From positions 1-52,113 of the forward strand of contig JAGAMO010000041.1 in NCBI GenBank assembly GCA_017624675.1: 52,113 nucleotides of DNA, read 5' to 3'. Below the pieces are notes generated by a model. That model did no database searches, was not told where the DNA came from, and saw only the letters and a list, made by a program, of their open reading frames with translations. Source of the stretch: Clostridia bacterium. GTDB lineage: Bacteria; Bacillota; Clostridia; Oscillospirales; Acutalibacteraceae. A program made the position numbers and the translations under genes. Shown here piece after piece: positions 35,231-44,505 of the stretch (the stretch's first letter is position 1; every line of letters begins with the position of its first letter).

Positions 35231-36067
35231 ATGTTTACAGCCGAATTTAAAAACAATAATACATATTTAACTCTTAGTGACCCGTTTTCGCTTTCTCAAA
35301 CGCTTGACTGCGGTCAGGCTTTTCGTTTTGAGGAACTTGCAAACGGCAGATGGGGCGGTATTGCTTGTGATAGATATTTAGAACTTGAAATAACCGCCGA
35401 CGGACAGGTCGTTTTATATAATGTAAATGAAACCGAGTTTGAAAATGTATGGCGGGATTTCTTTGATTTAGACCGCGATTATTCTAAAATTATTGAAGAA
35501 ATCAGCACAAACGAGGTGCTTAAAAACGCTTCAGAATACGGCAAAGGTATCCGTGTTTTAAACCAACCCCCTTGGGAAACCTTGTGTTCCTTTATAATTT
35601 CTCAAAACAACAATATAAAAAGAATAAAGGGCATTATTTCGCGGCTTTGCGAAACCTACGGCGAGAAAACTCAGGGTGGATATACCTTCCCCTCAGCCGA
35701 AAAACTAGCCCCTCTCACACCTGAGGATTTAGCGCCTTTAAGGGCAGGTTTCAGGGCAAAGTATATAATAGACGCCGCAAGAAAGGTTGCAAACGGCGAA
35801 GTAAACCTTGAGGTTTTAAAGGATTTACCTTACCTTGACGCAAGGGCAGAACTCTTAAAAATCAAAGGTGTAGGACCAAAGGTTGCCGACTGTGCTTTGC
35901 TTTTCTCCCACCGCCATATAGACGCATTTCCAAAGGACGTTTGGATTAAAAGAGCTTTGACCGTTCTTTTCGGAGGGGAACTGCCAAAAGAGGCAGTTCC
36001 TTATGCAGGTATAGTGCAACAGTATATTTTCTTTTTTGCCAGAGAAACAAAACTGAATATTGAATAA
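35231..36067 (+). CDS. ogg: 8-oxoguanine DNA glycosylase/lyase
   Basis: 278 residues. The N-terminal OGG-type domain (FSLSQTLDCGQAFRFEE) is followed by the helix-hairpin-helix glycosylase core with catalytic Lys in IKGVGPKVADC and Asp in DAFPKDVWIKRA, as in OGG1. Removes 8-oxoguanine from DNA. GAGGTG ribosome site 6 bp before the ATG. Lies between two strong regulatory elements, alone in its operon. Confidence 0.93.
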   Translation: MFTAEFKNNNTYLTLSDPFSLSQTLDCGQAFRFEELANGRWGGIACDRYLELEITADGQVVLYNVNETEFENVWRDFFDLDRDYSKIIEEISTNEVLKNASEYGKGIRVLNQPPWETLCSFIISQNNNIKRIKGIISRLCETYGEKTQGGYTFPSAEKLAPLTPEDLAPLRAGFRAKYIIDAARKVANGEVNLEVLKDLPYLDARAELLKIKGVGPKVADCALLFSHRHIDAFPKDVWIKRALTVLFGGELPKEAVPYAGIVQQYIFFFARETKLNIE

Positions 36068-36071
36068 ATAT

Positions 36072-36103
36072 AAAAAACAACCCTTGAAAAAGGGTTGTTT
36101 TTT
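36072..36103. terminator. bidirectional terminator between ogg and the HD protein
   Basis: AAAAAACAACCCTT (36072-36085) and AAGGGTTGTTTTTT (36090-36103) form a perfect 14-bp stem with a GAAA loop, serving the two convergent genes. Confidence 0.95.
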
Positions 36104-36108
36104 ACTTT

Positions 36109-37305
36109 TTAGTCAAAGTAACCTGTATAAATTATTTTCTTGTCGCTTTCGGGGAAAAGAAAAGCATACAAATCAATGAAATAATCATCGGTCATACTCG
36201 CAATATAATCCACCACAATCTGGTCGGGGTCGGTGTCCAAATAAGGTGTTTCACGCTGATAAAATATCTTATTTATATAGTTACTGTGATGAGTGAATAT
36301 GGGTGACCTTTTATTTTCTTTTATTAAATCCACATAAAGTTTTTCATAAACCTCTTTCATCATCGGTTTAATTACAGTATCAATTTCCGACTGCACTTTA
36401 TCGTTTTTATAAATCAGATTATAATTATCCGCCTTGGCTTTTTTAAGAGCTTCAAAATGCTCTTCGTCCATTTTGATATAAGGCTTTAAGAAACTATGTT
36501 CAATTATGTTTACAATAAGGTTGTTTATAATCTCAGAATTATAACTGCCTATTGCGCCGTTTTCAAATTTGTCGTTGCCTATAAGGTGAGCCCTTTCAGC
36601 ATCCTGTCTGTCCTTACCTAAATATGCAATAATATCAGAAATTCGCATAACACAACCCTCGAGGGTTGCGGGGGTTAGCTTTTTTACATTTCTCTTATCC
36701 TTATAGCAATTTTCGATTTGAGCATCAAACTCGTTAAAATCCCCAAGCGGTTTTGGGTGGTACTCGCAAAGCTCCATCTCGCCATCGTGTGCGGCAATGC
36801 CGTTTAAGGTTTGCAAAGAAATATTGTAAGGGAAAATTTTATCAAGCACCCTCACCGAGTGAATATTGTGGCTGAAATGTCTGCCTGTGCGAGAAAAAAG
36901 AATTTCATCTAAAAATCTTTCCCCGGCGTGGCCAAAAGGGGTGTGCCCTATATCGTGTCCTAAAGCGATAGCCTCAATTAAATCTAGATTAAGTCCCAGC
37001 GTTCTGCCAATTGTTCGGGCAATTCTTGAAACGAGTTGCACATGAAGTCCTCTGCGGGTAATATCGTCATTCTTATAAAACGAAAAAACCTGAGTTTTGT
37101 CGGCATAACGGTTGTAATAGGGGCTGTGGATTATTTTGTCAATATCGCGGATAAATGGAGGTCTGATTAAACTTGCCTTGTCTCTTTCGCCATTTCTACG
37201 GATAACCTCTTCGTCTTTAAAAGCATAGGGGTTTATTTGCCCCTGCATTCTAAATTCCTCTATTTTTCCCTCGGTTTCTTTTGATAAGGTTTCATACTTT
37301 AACAT
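36109..37305 (-). CDS. dGTPase-like HD-domain phosphohydrolase
   Basis: About 398 residues from ATG 37305 (GAGGTGA 5 bp upstream); the frame continues to 37380 but those residues have no site. The HD motif is complete: RRGLHVQLVSRIART, LGHDIGHTPFGHAGE and the later RISDIIAYLGKD. Such enzymes split dNTPs into nucleoside and triphosphate, classically dGTP, to keep nucleotide pools in check. TATAAT lies on the minus strand in the AT-rich stretch at 37330-37335, but its -35 is weak. Confidence 0.9.
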   Translation of the reverse strand: MLKYETLSKETEGKIEEFRMQGQINPYAFKDEEVIRRNGERDKASLIRPPFIRDIDKIIHSPYYNRYADKTQVFSFYKNDDITRRGLHVQLVSRIARTIGRTLGLNLDLIEAIALGHDIGHTPFGHAGERFLDEILFSRTGRHFSHNIHSVRVLDKIFPYNISLQTLNGIAAHDGEMELCEYHPKPLGDFNEFDAQIENCYKDKRNVKKLTPATLEGCVMRISDIIAYLGKDRQDAERAHLIGNDKFENGAIGSYNSEIINNLIVNIIEHSFLKPYIKMDEEHFEALKKAKADNYNLIYKNDKVQSEIDTVIKPMMKEVYEKLYVDLIKENKRSPIFTHHSNYINKIFYQRETPYLDTDPDQIVVDYIASMTDDYFIDLYAFLFPESDKKIIYTGYFD

Positions 37306-37431
37306 CTTCTCACCTCGGTCTAAGTATATCATATTATACTTTATTTTACAATTATTATATAATGCTGTTAAAATAAACAAAATTATCAGAAAAATAAGTG
37401 TTATTTTTTATGGAAAATCGTGTTTTTTGTA

Positions 37432-37460
37432 TTGATTTTATTGCAGGAGTTTGTTAAAAT
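37432..37460 (+). promoter_or_regulatory. promoter of the malate-to-succinate operon
   Basis: TTGATT (37432-37437), 17-bp spacer, TAAAAT (37455-37460). The leader to the first ATG is about 95 bp and contains no obvious terminator. The -10 is covered by the Rex-like operator. Confidence 0.65.
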
Positions 37461-37468
37461 ATAGACAA
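37451..37468 (+). promoter_or_regulatory. putative Rex operator over the -10
   Basis: TTGTTAAAATATAGACAA matches the Rex consensus TTGTTAA-N4-TTAACAA in 12 of 14 fixed positions (TAGACAA for TTAACAA in the right arm). It covers the -10 of the promoter above, so bound Rex would block RNA polymerase. A rex gene is present at 31331. The Rex family and consensus are established; binding here is inferred. Confidence 0.65.
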
Positions 37469-37564
37469 TGGTAACAATGTGCGCTTTTCTCGCTTTTTTC
37501 GAGGTGAAAAGCAAAAATATTGGTACTATATCCGAATAAATCAAAACAAAAAAGGAGGATGATT

Positions 37565-38506
37565 ATGAATAAAATCACTGTAATAGGTTCAGGAAGCGTA
37601 GGTTCTACAATTGCGTATACTTTAACAGTATCTGGAACCGCATCTGAAATTGTGATGATTGACATTAATCAGGAAAAGTCACAGGGAGAAGCATTGGACA
37701 TTAAACAAGGTGTTCCTTTCTGTAATCCCGCATCCGTTTACGCAGGCTCTTATGCCGATGCCGTAAATTCGGACATTGTAATTATTACTTCGGGCATTGC
37801 AAGAAAACCCGGTCAGTCACGTCTTGACTTGGCGCAAACCAATGTTGATGTATTAAAAAAGGTTTCTGAGGAAATCGTTAAATACGCTCCCGAAGCTATA
37901 TACATTATAGTAAGTAATCCTGTTGATGTTCTTACATATGTATTCCACAAGATTTCAGGAATTCCCGAAGAGCGCATTATTGGTTCCGGTACTATTTTGG
38001 ATACCTCACGTCTTCGCACACGTGTTGCAGAGTATTACAATGTTAATCAAAAGAATATTCACGCTTACGTTTTGGGCGAACACGGTGATTCTTCATTTAT
38101 CCCCTGGTCAATTGCAAATATTTCAAATGTTCCCATCGAGGATTACGCAAACGCTATTGTTGATTCTGAAGTTCACCCCACATTTGATCGCGCCGAGGCC
38201 GAAGATTATGTTCGCCGTTCAGGCGCTCGTGTTATCCGCCGTAAAGGCGCTACCTTCTATGCTGTTTCTATGTCGGTAGTTCACATTTGCAAATGTATCC
38301 TTAGCGGTATCGATACCACTATGACCGTTTCCACCATGCTTCACGGCGAATACGGAATTGATGATGTTTGCTTAAGTTTATTAAATGTTGTTGGTCGCAA
38401 GGGCGCTCACAGCAAGGTACTTTTACCACTTAACGAAAAAGAACTTGAAGAATTGCACCACAGTGCAAAATGCATTAAAGAAGTTATTAACAACATTAAA
38501 ATCTAA
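37565..38506 (+). CDS. mdh: malate dehydrogenase of the LDH-like type
   Basis: 313 residues from ATG 37565 (AAGGAGG upstream; the frame from 37520 is not supported). The fold is that of L-lactate/malate dehydrogenases: GSGSVGST NAD site, TSGIARKPGQSRLDL loop, LDTSRLR, GEHGDSSFIPWS with the catalytic His173 and KGATFYAVSMS. Most of it looks like lactate dehydrogenase, but position 80, which is Gln in LDH (Gln102) and Arg in malate dehydrogenase, is Arg. That one change is known to convert LDH to oxaloacetate specificity. Context agrees: fumarase follows. Predicted reaction: oxaloacetate + NADH to malate. Confidence 0.85.
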   Translation: MNKITVIGSGSVGSTIAYTLTVSGTASEIVMIDINQEKSQGEALDIKQGVPFCNPASVYAGSYADAVNSDIVIITSGIARKPGQSRLDLAQTNVDVLKKVSEEIVKYAPEAIYIIVSNPVDVLTYVFHKISGIPEERIIGSGTILDTSRLRTRVAEYYNVNQKNIHAYVLGEHGDSSFIPWSIANISNVPIEDYANAIVDSEVHPTFDRAEAEDYVRRSGARVIRRKGATFYAVSMSVVHICKCILSGIDTTMTVSTMLHGEYGIDDVCLSLLNVVGRKGAHSKVLLPLNEKELEELHHSAKCIKEVINNIKI

Positions 38507-38524
38507 TAGCGAGGTTATTTTTAC

Positions 38525-39901
38525 ATGGAATATCGTATTGAACATGATTCTATGGGCGAAATGAAGGTCCCTGCTGACCGCCTTTGGGCAGCACAGACCC
38601 AAAGAAGCCACGAAAACTTTGAAATCGGCGTTGGCATTGAAACTATGCCTGCTGAGATTATCCACGCTTTCGGTATTTTGAAGAAAGCAGCTGCTATTGC
38701 AAACAACGCTTTGCGTCCCGAAAAGATGACCGACGAAAAGCTCGGTGCCATCAAACAGGCTTGTGACGAGGTTATCGCAGGTGAGCTTAACGGTCACTTC
38801 CCTCTCGTTGTTTGGCAGACAGGTTCGGGCACACAGTCTAACATGAACTCTAACGAGGTTATTGCAAACCGCGGCAACCAGATTTTAGGCAAAACTCTTT
38901 TACATCCCAACGACGATGTAAATATGAGTCAGTCCTCTAACGACACATTCCCCACAGCTATGCACATTGCGGCAGTTTTAAGCTTGGAGGATAAGCTTAT
39001 CCCCGCAGTTGAAGAGTTAATTGCTACTTTCAAGAGACTTGAAAAGGAAAACGAGGGTATTGTTAAGAGCGGTAGAACCCATCTTCAGGACGCTACCCCC
39101 ATCACCTTCAGTCAAGAAATCAGCGGTTGGCGTTCAAGCCTTGAAAAGGATGTTGAACTTATCAAACGCGCTATTGAGCCTCTTCATGAGTTGGCTTTAG
39201 GCGGCACTGCTGTTGGTACAGGTCTTAACACACCTAAAGGCTTTGACACAGGTGTTGCTAAAGAGGTTGCTAACATCACAGGCAAGAATTTCGTTACAGC
39301 CGCAAACAAGTTCCACGCTTTAACCTCTAAGGATGAACTTGTATTTGCTCACGGCGCTGTTAAGGCTCTTGCTGCTGATATGATGAAGATTGCAAACGAC
39401 GTTCGTTGGTTGGCATCAGGTCCCCGTGATGGTTTAGGCGAAATCTTTATTCCCGAAAACGAGCCCGGCTCATCCATTATGCCTGGTAAGGTTAACCCCA
39501 CTCAGTGTGAGGCTGTAACAATGGTTGCAGTTCAAGTTATGGGTAACGATGTTGCTATCGGCTTGGCCGCTTCTCAGGGTAACTTTGAGCTTAATGTGTT
39601 TATGCCCGTTTGCATCTATAACTTCTTGCAGTCTGCCCGTCTTTTGGCAGAAGCAATTGTTTCTTTCAATAAGAACTGCGCTGTTGGTATTAAAGCAAAC
39701 AAAGAGAAGATGCACCACAATTTGCACAACTCTTTAATGCTTGTTACCGCTCTCAATCCTTATATCGGATACGAGAATGCTGCTAAGACTGCTAAGAAAG
39801 CATTTAAAGACAATATTTCACTTAAAGAAGCATGTGTAGAACTCGGATTTTTAACTGCTGAAAAATTCGATGAGGTTTTCCATCCAGAAGAGATGGTATA
39901 A
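38525..39901 (+). CDS. fumC: class II fumarase
   Basis: 458 residues, iron-independent class II enzyme (fumarate + water <-> malate). MEYRIEHDSMGEMKVPADRL opens it, with SSNDTFPTAMHIA, SGRTHLQDATPI and the flexible signature loop GSSIMPGKVNPTQCEA. Starts 19 bp after mdh. In this operon it would work in the malate to fumarate direction to feed the reductase. Confidence 0.96.
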   Translation: MEYRIEHDSMGEMKVPADRLWAAQTQRSHENFEIGVGIETMPAEIIHAFGILKKAAAIANNALRPEKMTDEKLGAIKQACDEVIAGELNGHFPLVVWQTGSGTQSNMNSNEVIANRGNQILGKTLLHPNDDVNMSQSSNDTFPTAMHIAAVLSLEDKLIPAVEELIATFKRLEKENEGIVKSGRTHLQDATPITFSQEISGWRSSLEKDVELIKRAIEPLHELALGGTAVGTGLNTPKGFDTGVAKEVANITGKNFVTAANKFHALTSKDELVFAHGAVKALAADMMKIANDVRWLASGPRDGLGEIFIPENEPGSSIMPGKVNPTQCEAVTMVAVQVMGNDVAIGLAASQGNFELNVFMPVCIYNFLQSARLLAEAIVSFNKNCAVGIKANKEKMHHNLHNSLMLVTALNPYIGYENAAKTAKKAFKDNISLKEACVELGFLTAEKFDEVFHPEEMV

Positions 39902-39917
39902 TTCGGAGGTATTTTTA

Positions 39918-40706
39918 ATGAAGGTTACTTATTTCCCCGGATGCACCTTAAAAAATAAGGCTAAGGACCTTGACTTATATGCTTATAAGTCTGCAGAAGC
40001 CTTGGGTGTTACTCTGGAAGAAATTGAAGACTGGCAATGCTGCGGCGGTGTATTCACAACCGCTAACGACGAGGTTGCCACAAAACTTTCATCCGTTCGC
40101 GCTCTAAAATATGCTGTAGACAAAAATCAGCCCTTGGTAACCGTTTGTTCTGCTTGTCACAATGTTATTAAGCAAACAAATCACGCAGTTCAGACAAACT
40201 CCCAATTTGCTGATAAGGTTAACAGATATATGGCGGACGGTTCTTACAACGGCGAGGCAGAGGTTTACCACTACCTCGAAATGTTGAGAGACTTGGTTGG
40301 TTTTGACAAGCTAAAAGAAAGCGTTGTAAACAGTCTTAAAGGCAAGAAGATTGCCGCTTACTACGGTTGCTTACTCCTTCGTCCCAACAGCGTAATGCGT
40401 ATGGACGACCCTGAGAATCCAACCATTATGGAAGATTTTATCAAGGCTTTAGGTGCTGACGCTGTGGTTTATGCTAAACGCAACGAATGTTGCGGTGGCT
40501 ACATTTCAGCAGAATCACCCGAAACTGCTAAAAAGAACAGTCAAGCAATCATTAACAACGCAAAGGCTCAAGGCGCCGAAATGATTATTACCGCTTGTCC
40601 TCTTTGCAAGTACAACCTTGTAAATAACGGCGCTGACATCCCTGTTGTTTACTTCACTGAACTTTTAGCCGAAGCACTTGGCGTAAAGGAGGATACAAAT
40701 GAATAA
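39918..40706 (+). CDS. hdrB: heterodisulfide reductase subunit B-like protein
   Basis: 262 residues from ATG 39918 (GGAGG 7 bp upstream). Two complete CCG cysteine-rich domains: FPGCTLKNK...WQCCGG...CSACHN (N-terminal half) and YYGCLLLRP...NECCGGY...CPLCKYN (C-terminal half), each the ligand set of a non-cubane 4Fe-4S cluster used to reduce disulfides in methanogen HdrB. In bacteria that lack coenzymes M and B the natural acceptor is unclear; in sulfate reducers Flx-Hdr is thought to use DsrC. No DsrC gene is present in the window. Confidence 0.9.
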   Translation: MKVTYFPGCTLKNKAKDLDLYAYKSAEALGVTLEEIEDWQCCGGVFTTANDEVATKLSSVRALKYAVDKNQPLVTVCSACHNVIKQTNHAVQTNSQFADKVNRYMADGSYNGEAEVYHYLEMLRDLVGFDKLKESVVNSLKGKKIAAYYGCLLLRPNSVMRMDDPENPTIMEDFIKALGADAVVYAKRNECCGGYISAESPETAKKNSQAIINNAKAQGAEMIITACPLCKYNLVNNGADIPVVYFTELLAEALGVKEDTNE

Positions 40707-41085
40707 TAAGTATCTTCAAGAAGAAATCGTTCGCATCAGCGGCGTTAATGTAAGCAAATGTATGCGTTGCGGTAAATGCTCGGCAACCTGCCCTGCTTAC
40801 GACGAGATGGAGTATCATCCCCATCAATTTGTAAATATGGTTGAGAACGGCGAAATTGAGCCTCTTCTCAATTCTGAGTCTTTATATAAATGTTTGTCCT
40901 GCTTTGCTTGTATTGACAGATGCCCCAGAGGCGTTCAACCCGCAAAGGTTGTTGAGGCTGTTCGTTTAACCGCAATTCGCAAACAGGGTAACAACCATTT
41001 AAAAGCAGACGATATTCCCGCAATCATTGATGATGAAACACCACAGCAGTTGCTTGTTAGTGCTTTCAGAAAATATACTAAGTAA
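40699..41085 (+). CDS. hdrC: heterodisulfide reductase subunit C-like protein
   Basis: 128 residues with two 4Fe-4S motifs, CMRCGKCSATCPA and CLSCFACIDRCPRG. It links HdrA to HdrB electronically. Its ATG overlaps the hdrB stop by 8 bp after AAAGGAGG. Confidence 0.93.
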   Translation: MNNKYLQEEIVRISGVNVSKCMRCGKCSATCPAYDEMEYHPHQFVNMVENGEIEPLLNSESLYKCLSCFACIDRCPRGVQPAKVVEAVRLTAIRKQGNNHLKADDIPAIIDDETPQQLLVSAFRKYTK

Positions 41086-41099
41086 GGAGGAAAAGACTA

Positions 41100-43094
41100 A
41101 TGCAAAGAGTTGGAGTTTTTGTATGTTGGTGCGGCAGTAACATTGCAGGTACAGTTGATGTTAAGGCAGTGGCTGAAGCCTTGAAAAGCGAACCCGGTGT
41201 TGTCTTTTCCACCGACTATCAATATATGTGTTCTCAAGCAGGACAGGATATGATTAAAAATGCCGTTAAAGAGCATAACCTCACAGGCATTGTTGTTTGC
41301 TCCTGTTCTCCCAGAATGCATGAGGCTACCTTCCGCAAGACTGCGGCGGCAGCAGGGCTCAACCCCTATATGGTTGAAATTGCAAATATCCGTGAGCAAT
41401 GCTCTTGGGTACATAAGGATATGTTAAGCGGTACCGAAAAGGCTATTATCTTAGGTAAAGCTGCAGTTGCAAAGGTTAACCTTAACGCTCCCCTAACGCC
41501 TGGCGAGTCCCCCGTTACCAAACGCGCTTTGGTTATCGGCGGCGGTATTGCAGGTATTCAAACCGCTCTCGATATTGCTGATGCAGGTTTCCCCGTTGAT
41601 ATTGTTGAAAAGAAACCCACTATCGGCGGTAAAATGGCTCAGCTTGATAAAACCTTCCCCACACTCGACTGTGCGGCTTGTATCTTAACACCTAAAATGG
41701 TGGATGTTGCCCAGAACGACAAAATCCGCATCTTCTCCTACAGTGAGGTAACCGATGTTCAGGGCTTTGTTGGTAACTTCGATGTTACCATCAAGAAGAA
41801 CGCAAGATATGTTAAGGAAGATATTTGTACGGGTTGCGGCGCTTGTGTTGATAAATGTCCTATGAAGAGAATTCCCAACGAGTTCAACTTAGGTATGGAC
41901 AATCGCCCTGCTATCTACATTCCTTTCGCTCAGGCAGTTCCGAAGGTTGCAACCATTGACCCCAATGCTTGTAATATGCTTAAGAACGGCAAGTGCGGAC
42001 TTTGTGCGAAAGTTTGCACCGCAGGTGCTATTGATTATACTCAAAAGGATGAATACATTGAGGAGAAATACGGCGCAATCGTTGTTGCAACCGGTTTCAA
42101 CCCCATTAGTATGGATAAGTTTGACGAGTTTGCTTACAGCCAGTCTAAAGATGTTATCACTTCTTTAGAGTTTGAGCGTCTTACAAATGCAGCAGGTCCT
42201 TCTGCAGGTAAGCTTCTGCGTCCTTCTGACGGTGAGCATCCCCACACTATAGTATTTGTTCAGTGTGTTGGCTCCCGTTGTGAGTCTTGCGCTGAAAAGG
42301 GCAAGGAATATTGCTCTAAGATTTGCTGTATGTATACTGCAAAACACGCTATGCTTACTCGTGATAAATATCCCGACACCGAGGTTTATGTATTCTATAT
42401 TGATGTAAGAACCCCAGGTAAAAACTTTGACGAGTTCTATCGTCGTGCTGTTGAAGAGTACGGCGTTAAATATGTTAAGGGTATGGTTGGTAAGATTACC
42501 CCCGAAGGTAAGAAACTTAAGGTTCAGGCTTCTGACCTTCTTGCTAACAAGCAGTTACATATTGATGCTGACTTGGTTGTTTTAGCAGCCGCTATCGAGC
42601 CTGACAAATCCGCTCGTCCTTTGGCTACTATGCTTACTGCAAGTATGGATACCAACGACTTCTTCACCGAAGCTCACCCCAAGCTTCGTCCTGTTGAAAG
42701 TCCAACAGCCGGTGTATTCCTCTCGGGCGCTTGTCAAGGTCCTAAGGATATTCCCGAAACCGTATCTCAGGCAGGAGCCGCCGCTTCTAAGGTTATTGGT
42801 CTTCTTGCTAAAGATAAGCTCACAGGTAACCCCTGTGTTGCAGGTTCAAATGAACTTATATGTAACGGATGTTCTTCTTGCGCTAATGTTTGTCCCTATG
42901 GCGCTATCAGTTACGAAGACAAAGAGTTCCGTATGCCAGACAGAACAACAAAGGTTAGAAGAATCGCTGTTGTTAATCCCGCAGTTTGTCAGGGTTGCGG
43001 CGCTTGTACCGTTACCTGTCCTTCGGGCGCTATGGACTTAAAGGGATTTGCAAACTTACAAATTATGGCGGAGGTTGACGCAATATGCAAGTAA
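41100..43094 (+). CDS. hdrA: heterodisulfide reductase subunit A-like flavoprotein
   Basis: 664 residues, typical length. N-terminal thioredoxin-reductase-like start (VGVFVCWCGSNI), FAD motif VIGGGIAGIQTALDIA, the HdrA hallmark CAACILTPKM, and four 4Fe-4S motifs: CTGCGACVDKCP, CGLCAKVC, CNGCSSCANVCP and CQGCGACTVTCP. HdrA is the flavin-based bifurcation centre that sends one electron to ferredoxin and one to HdrB. Cysteine number suggests a full complement of clusters. Confidence 0.95.
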   Translation: MQRVGVFVCWCGSNIAGTVDVKAVAEALKSEPGVVFSTDYQYMCSQAGQDMIKNAVKEHNLTGIVVCSCSPRMHEATFRKTAAAAGLNPYMVEIANIREQCSWVHKDMLSGTEKAIILGKAAVAKVNLNAPLTPGESPVTKRALVIGGGIAGIQTALDIADAGFPVDIVEKKPTIGGKMAQLDKTFPTLDCAACILTPKMVDVAQNDKIRIFSYSEVTDVQGFVGNFDVTIKKNARYVKEDICTGCGACVDKCPMKRIPNEFNLGMDNRPAIYIPFAQAVPKVATIDPNACNMLKNGKCGLCAKVCTAGAIDYTQKDEYIEEKYGAIVVATGFNPISMDKFDEFAYSQSKDVITSLEFERLTNAAGPSAGKLLRPSDGEHPHTIVFVQCVGSRCESCAEKGKEYCSKICCMYTAKHAMLTRDKYPDTEVYVFYIDVRTPGKNFDEFYRRAVEEYGVKYVKGMVGKITPEGKKLKVQASDLLANKQLHIDADLVVLAAAIEPDKSARPLATMLTASMDTNDFFTEAHPKLRPVESPTAGVFLSGACQGPKDIPETVSQAGAAASKVIGLLAKDKLTGNPCVAGSNELICNGCSSCANVCPYGAISYEDKEFRMPDRTTKVRRIAVVNPAVCQGCGACTVTCPSGAMDLKGFANLQIMAEVDAICK

Positions 43095-43519
43095 ATGAAT
43101 ATAAGCCTTTAATAGTTGCATTTTGCTGCAACTGGTGCTCTTATGCAGGTGCTGACCTTGCGGGTAACAACCGCTTGGCTTACCCTGCCGATGTTAAGAT
43201 TATCCGTGTTCCCTGCTCCTGCCGTGTTAATCCTATGTTTATTCTTCGTGCTTTCCAGCGTGGAGCAGACGGTGTTATAATCTGCGGTTGCCACCCCGGT
43301 GACTGTCACTATACTTCGGGTAACTATTATACCCGCCGCCGTATGGCAGCCCTTTTCTCAATGCTTGATTTCTTAGGCATTGAAAGAGAGCGTACCCGTG
43401 TTGAGTGGGTATCTGCTGCCGAAGGCGCAAAATTCGCCGCAACAATGAACGACTTTGTAGAAAAAGTAACCGCTCTCGGCGAAAATAAGAGATTGGAGGA
43501 TTTGAGATGCAAAAAATAA
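43085..43519 (+). CDS. flxD: MvhD/FlxD-like 2Fe-2S protein
   Basis: 144 residues. FCCNWCSYAGADLAG, VPCSCRVN and CGCHPGDCHY are the MvhD/FlxD cysteine motifs. In methanogens MvhD joins hydrogenase to HdrA; in Flx systems FlxD joins the NADH module to HdrA. Starts inside the end of hdrA (10-bp overlap). Confidence 0.92.
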   Translation: MQVNEYKPLIVAFCCNWCSYAGADLAGNNRLAYPADVKIIRVPCSCRVNPMFILRAFQRGADGVIICGCHPGDCHYTSGNYYTRRRMAALFSMLDFLGIERERTRVEWVSAAEGAKFAATMNDFVEKVTALGENKRLEDLRCKK

Positions 43520-44505
43520 CCCGTGAACAATTAATCGAAAAAGCATCCGCTCTCCTTTCAAATTCTACCGTTAGCTGTGTTTTAGGTTGGGGTATGGGCG
43601 AATTTGATTACGATGTAACCCCCACCACCTTTAACAGTGTAGAAGAATTAGAAAAAGGTTTCGTTTTCAGCGATTTCTGCGGTGCGAACTTTTCTAAATA
43701 CTTAGTTAAGAAAGCAGCAGCCTGCGAAGGCAAAATTCTTGTTTTCTTAAAGCCTTGCGATACATACAGCTTTAATCAGCTTTTAACCGAGCATCGTTTT
43801 GACCGTGAGAAAGTTTATGTTGTTGGTATTCCTTGCGAAGGCATGGCAGACATCAACAAGGTAAAGGCTATCTGCGGCGAGGGTATCTTGTCTATCGGTT
43901 CAAAGGGCGACAAAATGACCGTTACCACCCTTTATGATGACGAACCCGTTTCTATCGATGCTAAAGAGGTTTTGGCCGAGAGATGTTTGAACTGCAAGAG
44001 CAAAAAGCATGTTGCCTTTGATGAGTTGTTAGGCGACGAGGGCGATGTAATCGAGTCAAACCGTTTCGACGAGGTTGCCCGTCTTGAAGCTATGACTCCC
44101 GATGAAAGATTTGCTTTCTGGCAGAACGAGCTTTCCCGTTGCATTCGTTGTAATGCTTGTCGTGATGCTTGTCCCGCTTGCACTTGCGAGAAATGTGTTT
44201 TTGATAACCCCAATTCAGGCGTTGAGAACAAGTCTCCCGCAAACAGCTTTGAAGAGAAGCTCTTCCATATTATCAGAGCATACCACGTTGCAGGTCGTTG
44301 TACCGACTGTGGCGAGTGTTCGAGAGTTTGTCCTCAAAACATTCCTTTACACCTTTTAAACCGCAAATTCATTAAGGATATTAATGAATTCTACGGTGAA
44401 TATCAGGCAGGTGCTGAGGAAGGTCAACGCGCTCCCCTCGTTGATTACACAACCGAGGACTTAGAGCCGGGCGAGGTTTTTGACAGGAGGGATTCTGATG
44501 CGTAA
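43507..44505 (+). CDS. flxC: FlxC-like iron-sulfur protein
   Basis: 332 residues. An N-terminal half (~1-190) with an FrhB-like look (FLKPCDTYSFNQ, CLNCKSKKHVAF) precedes a double 4Fe-4S domain: CIRCNACRDACPACTCEKC and CTDCGECSRVCPQN. It overlaps flxD by 13 bp and flxB by 8 bp. It would carry electrons between the NADH-binding subunit and FlxD. The subunit letter is by analogy with FlxABCD-HdrABC of sulfate reducers; exact orthology is not certain. Confidence 0.8.
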   Translation: MQKITREQLIEKASALLSNSTVSCVLGWGMGEFDYDVTPTTFNSVEELEKGFVFSDFCGANFSKYLVKKAAACEGKILVFLKPCDTYSFNQLLTEHRFDREKVYVVGIPCEGMADINKVKAICGEGILSIGSKGDKMTVTTLYDDEPVSIDAKEVLAERCLNCKSKKHVAFDELLGDEGDVIESNRFDEVARLEAMTPDERFAFWQNELSRCIRCNACRDACPACTCEKCVFDNPNSGVENKSPANSFEEKLFHIIRAYHVAGRCTDCGECSRVCPQNIPLHLLNRKFIKDINEFYGEYQAGAEEGQRAPLVDYTTEDLEPGEVFDRRDSDA

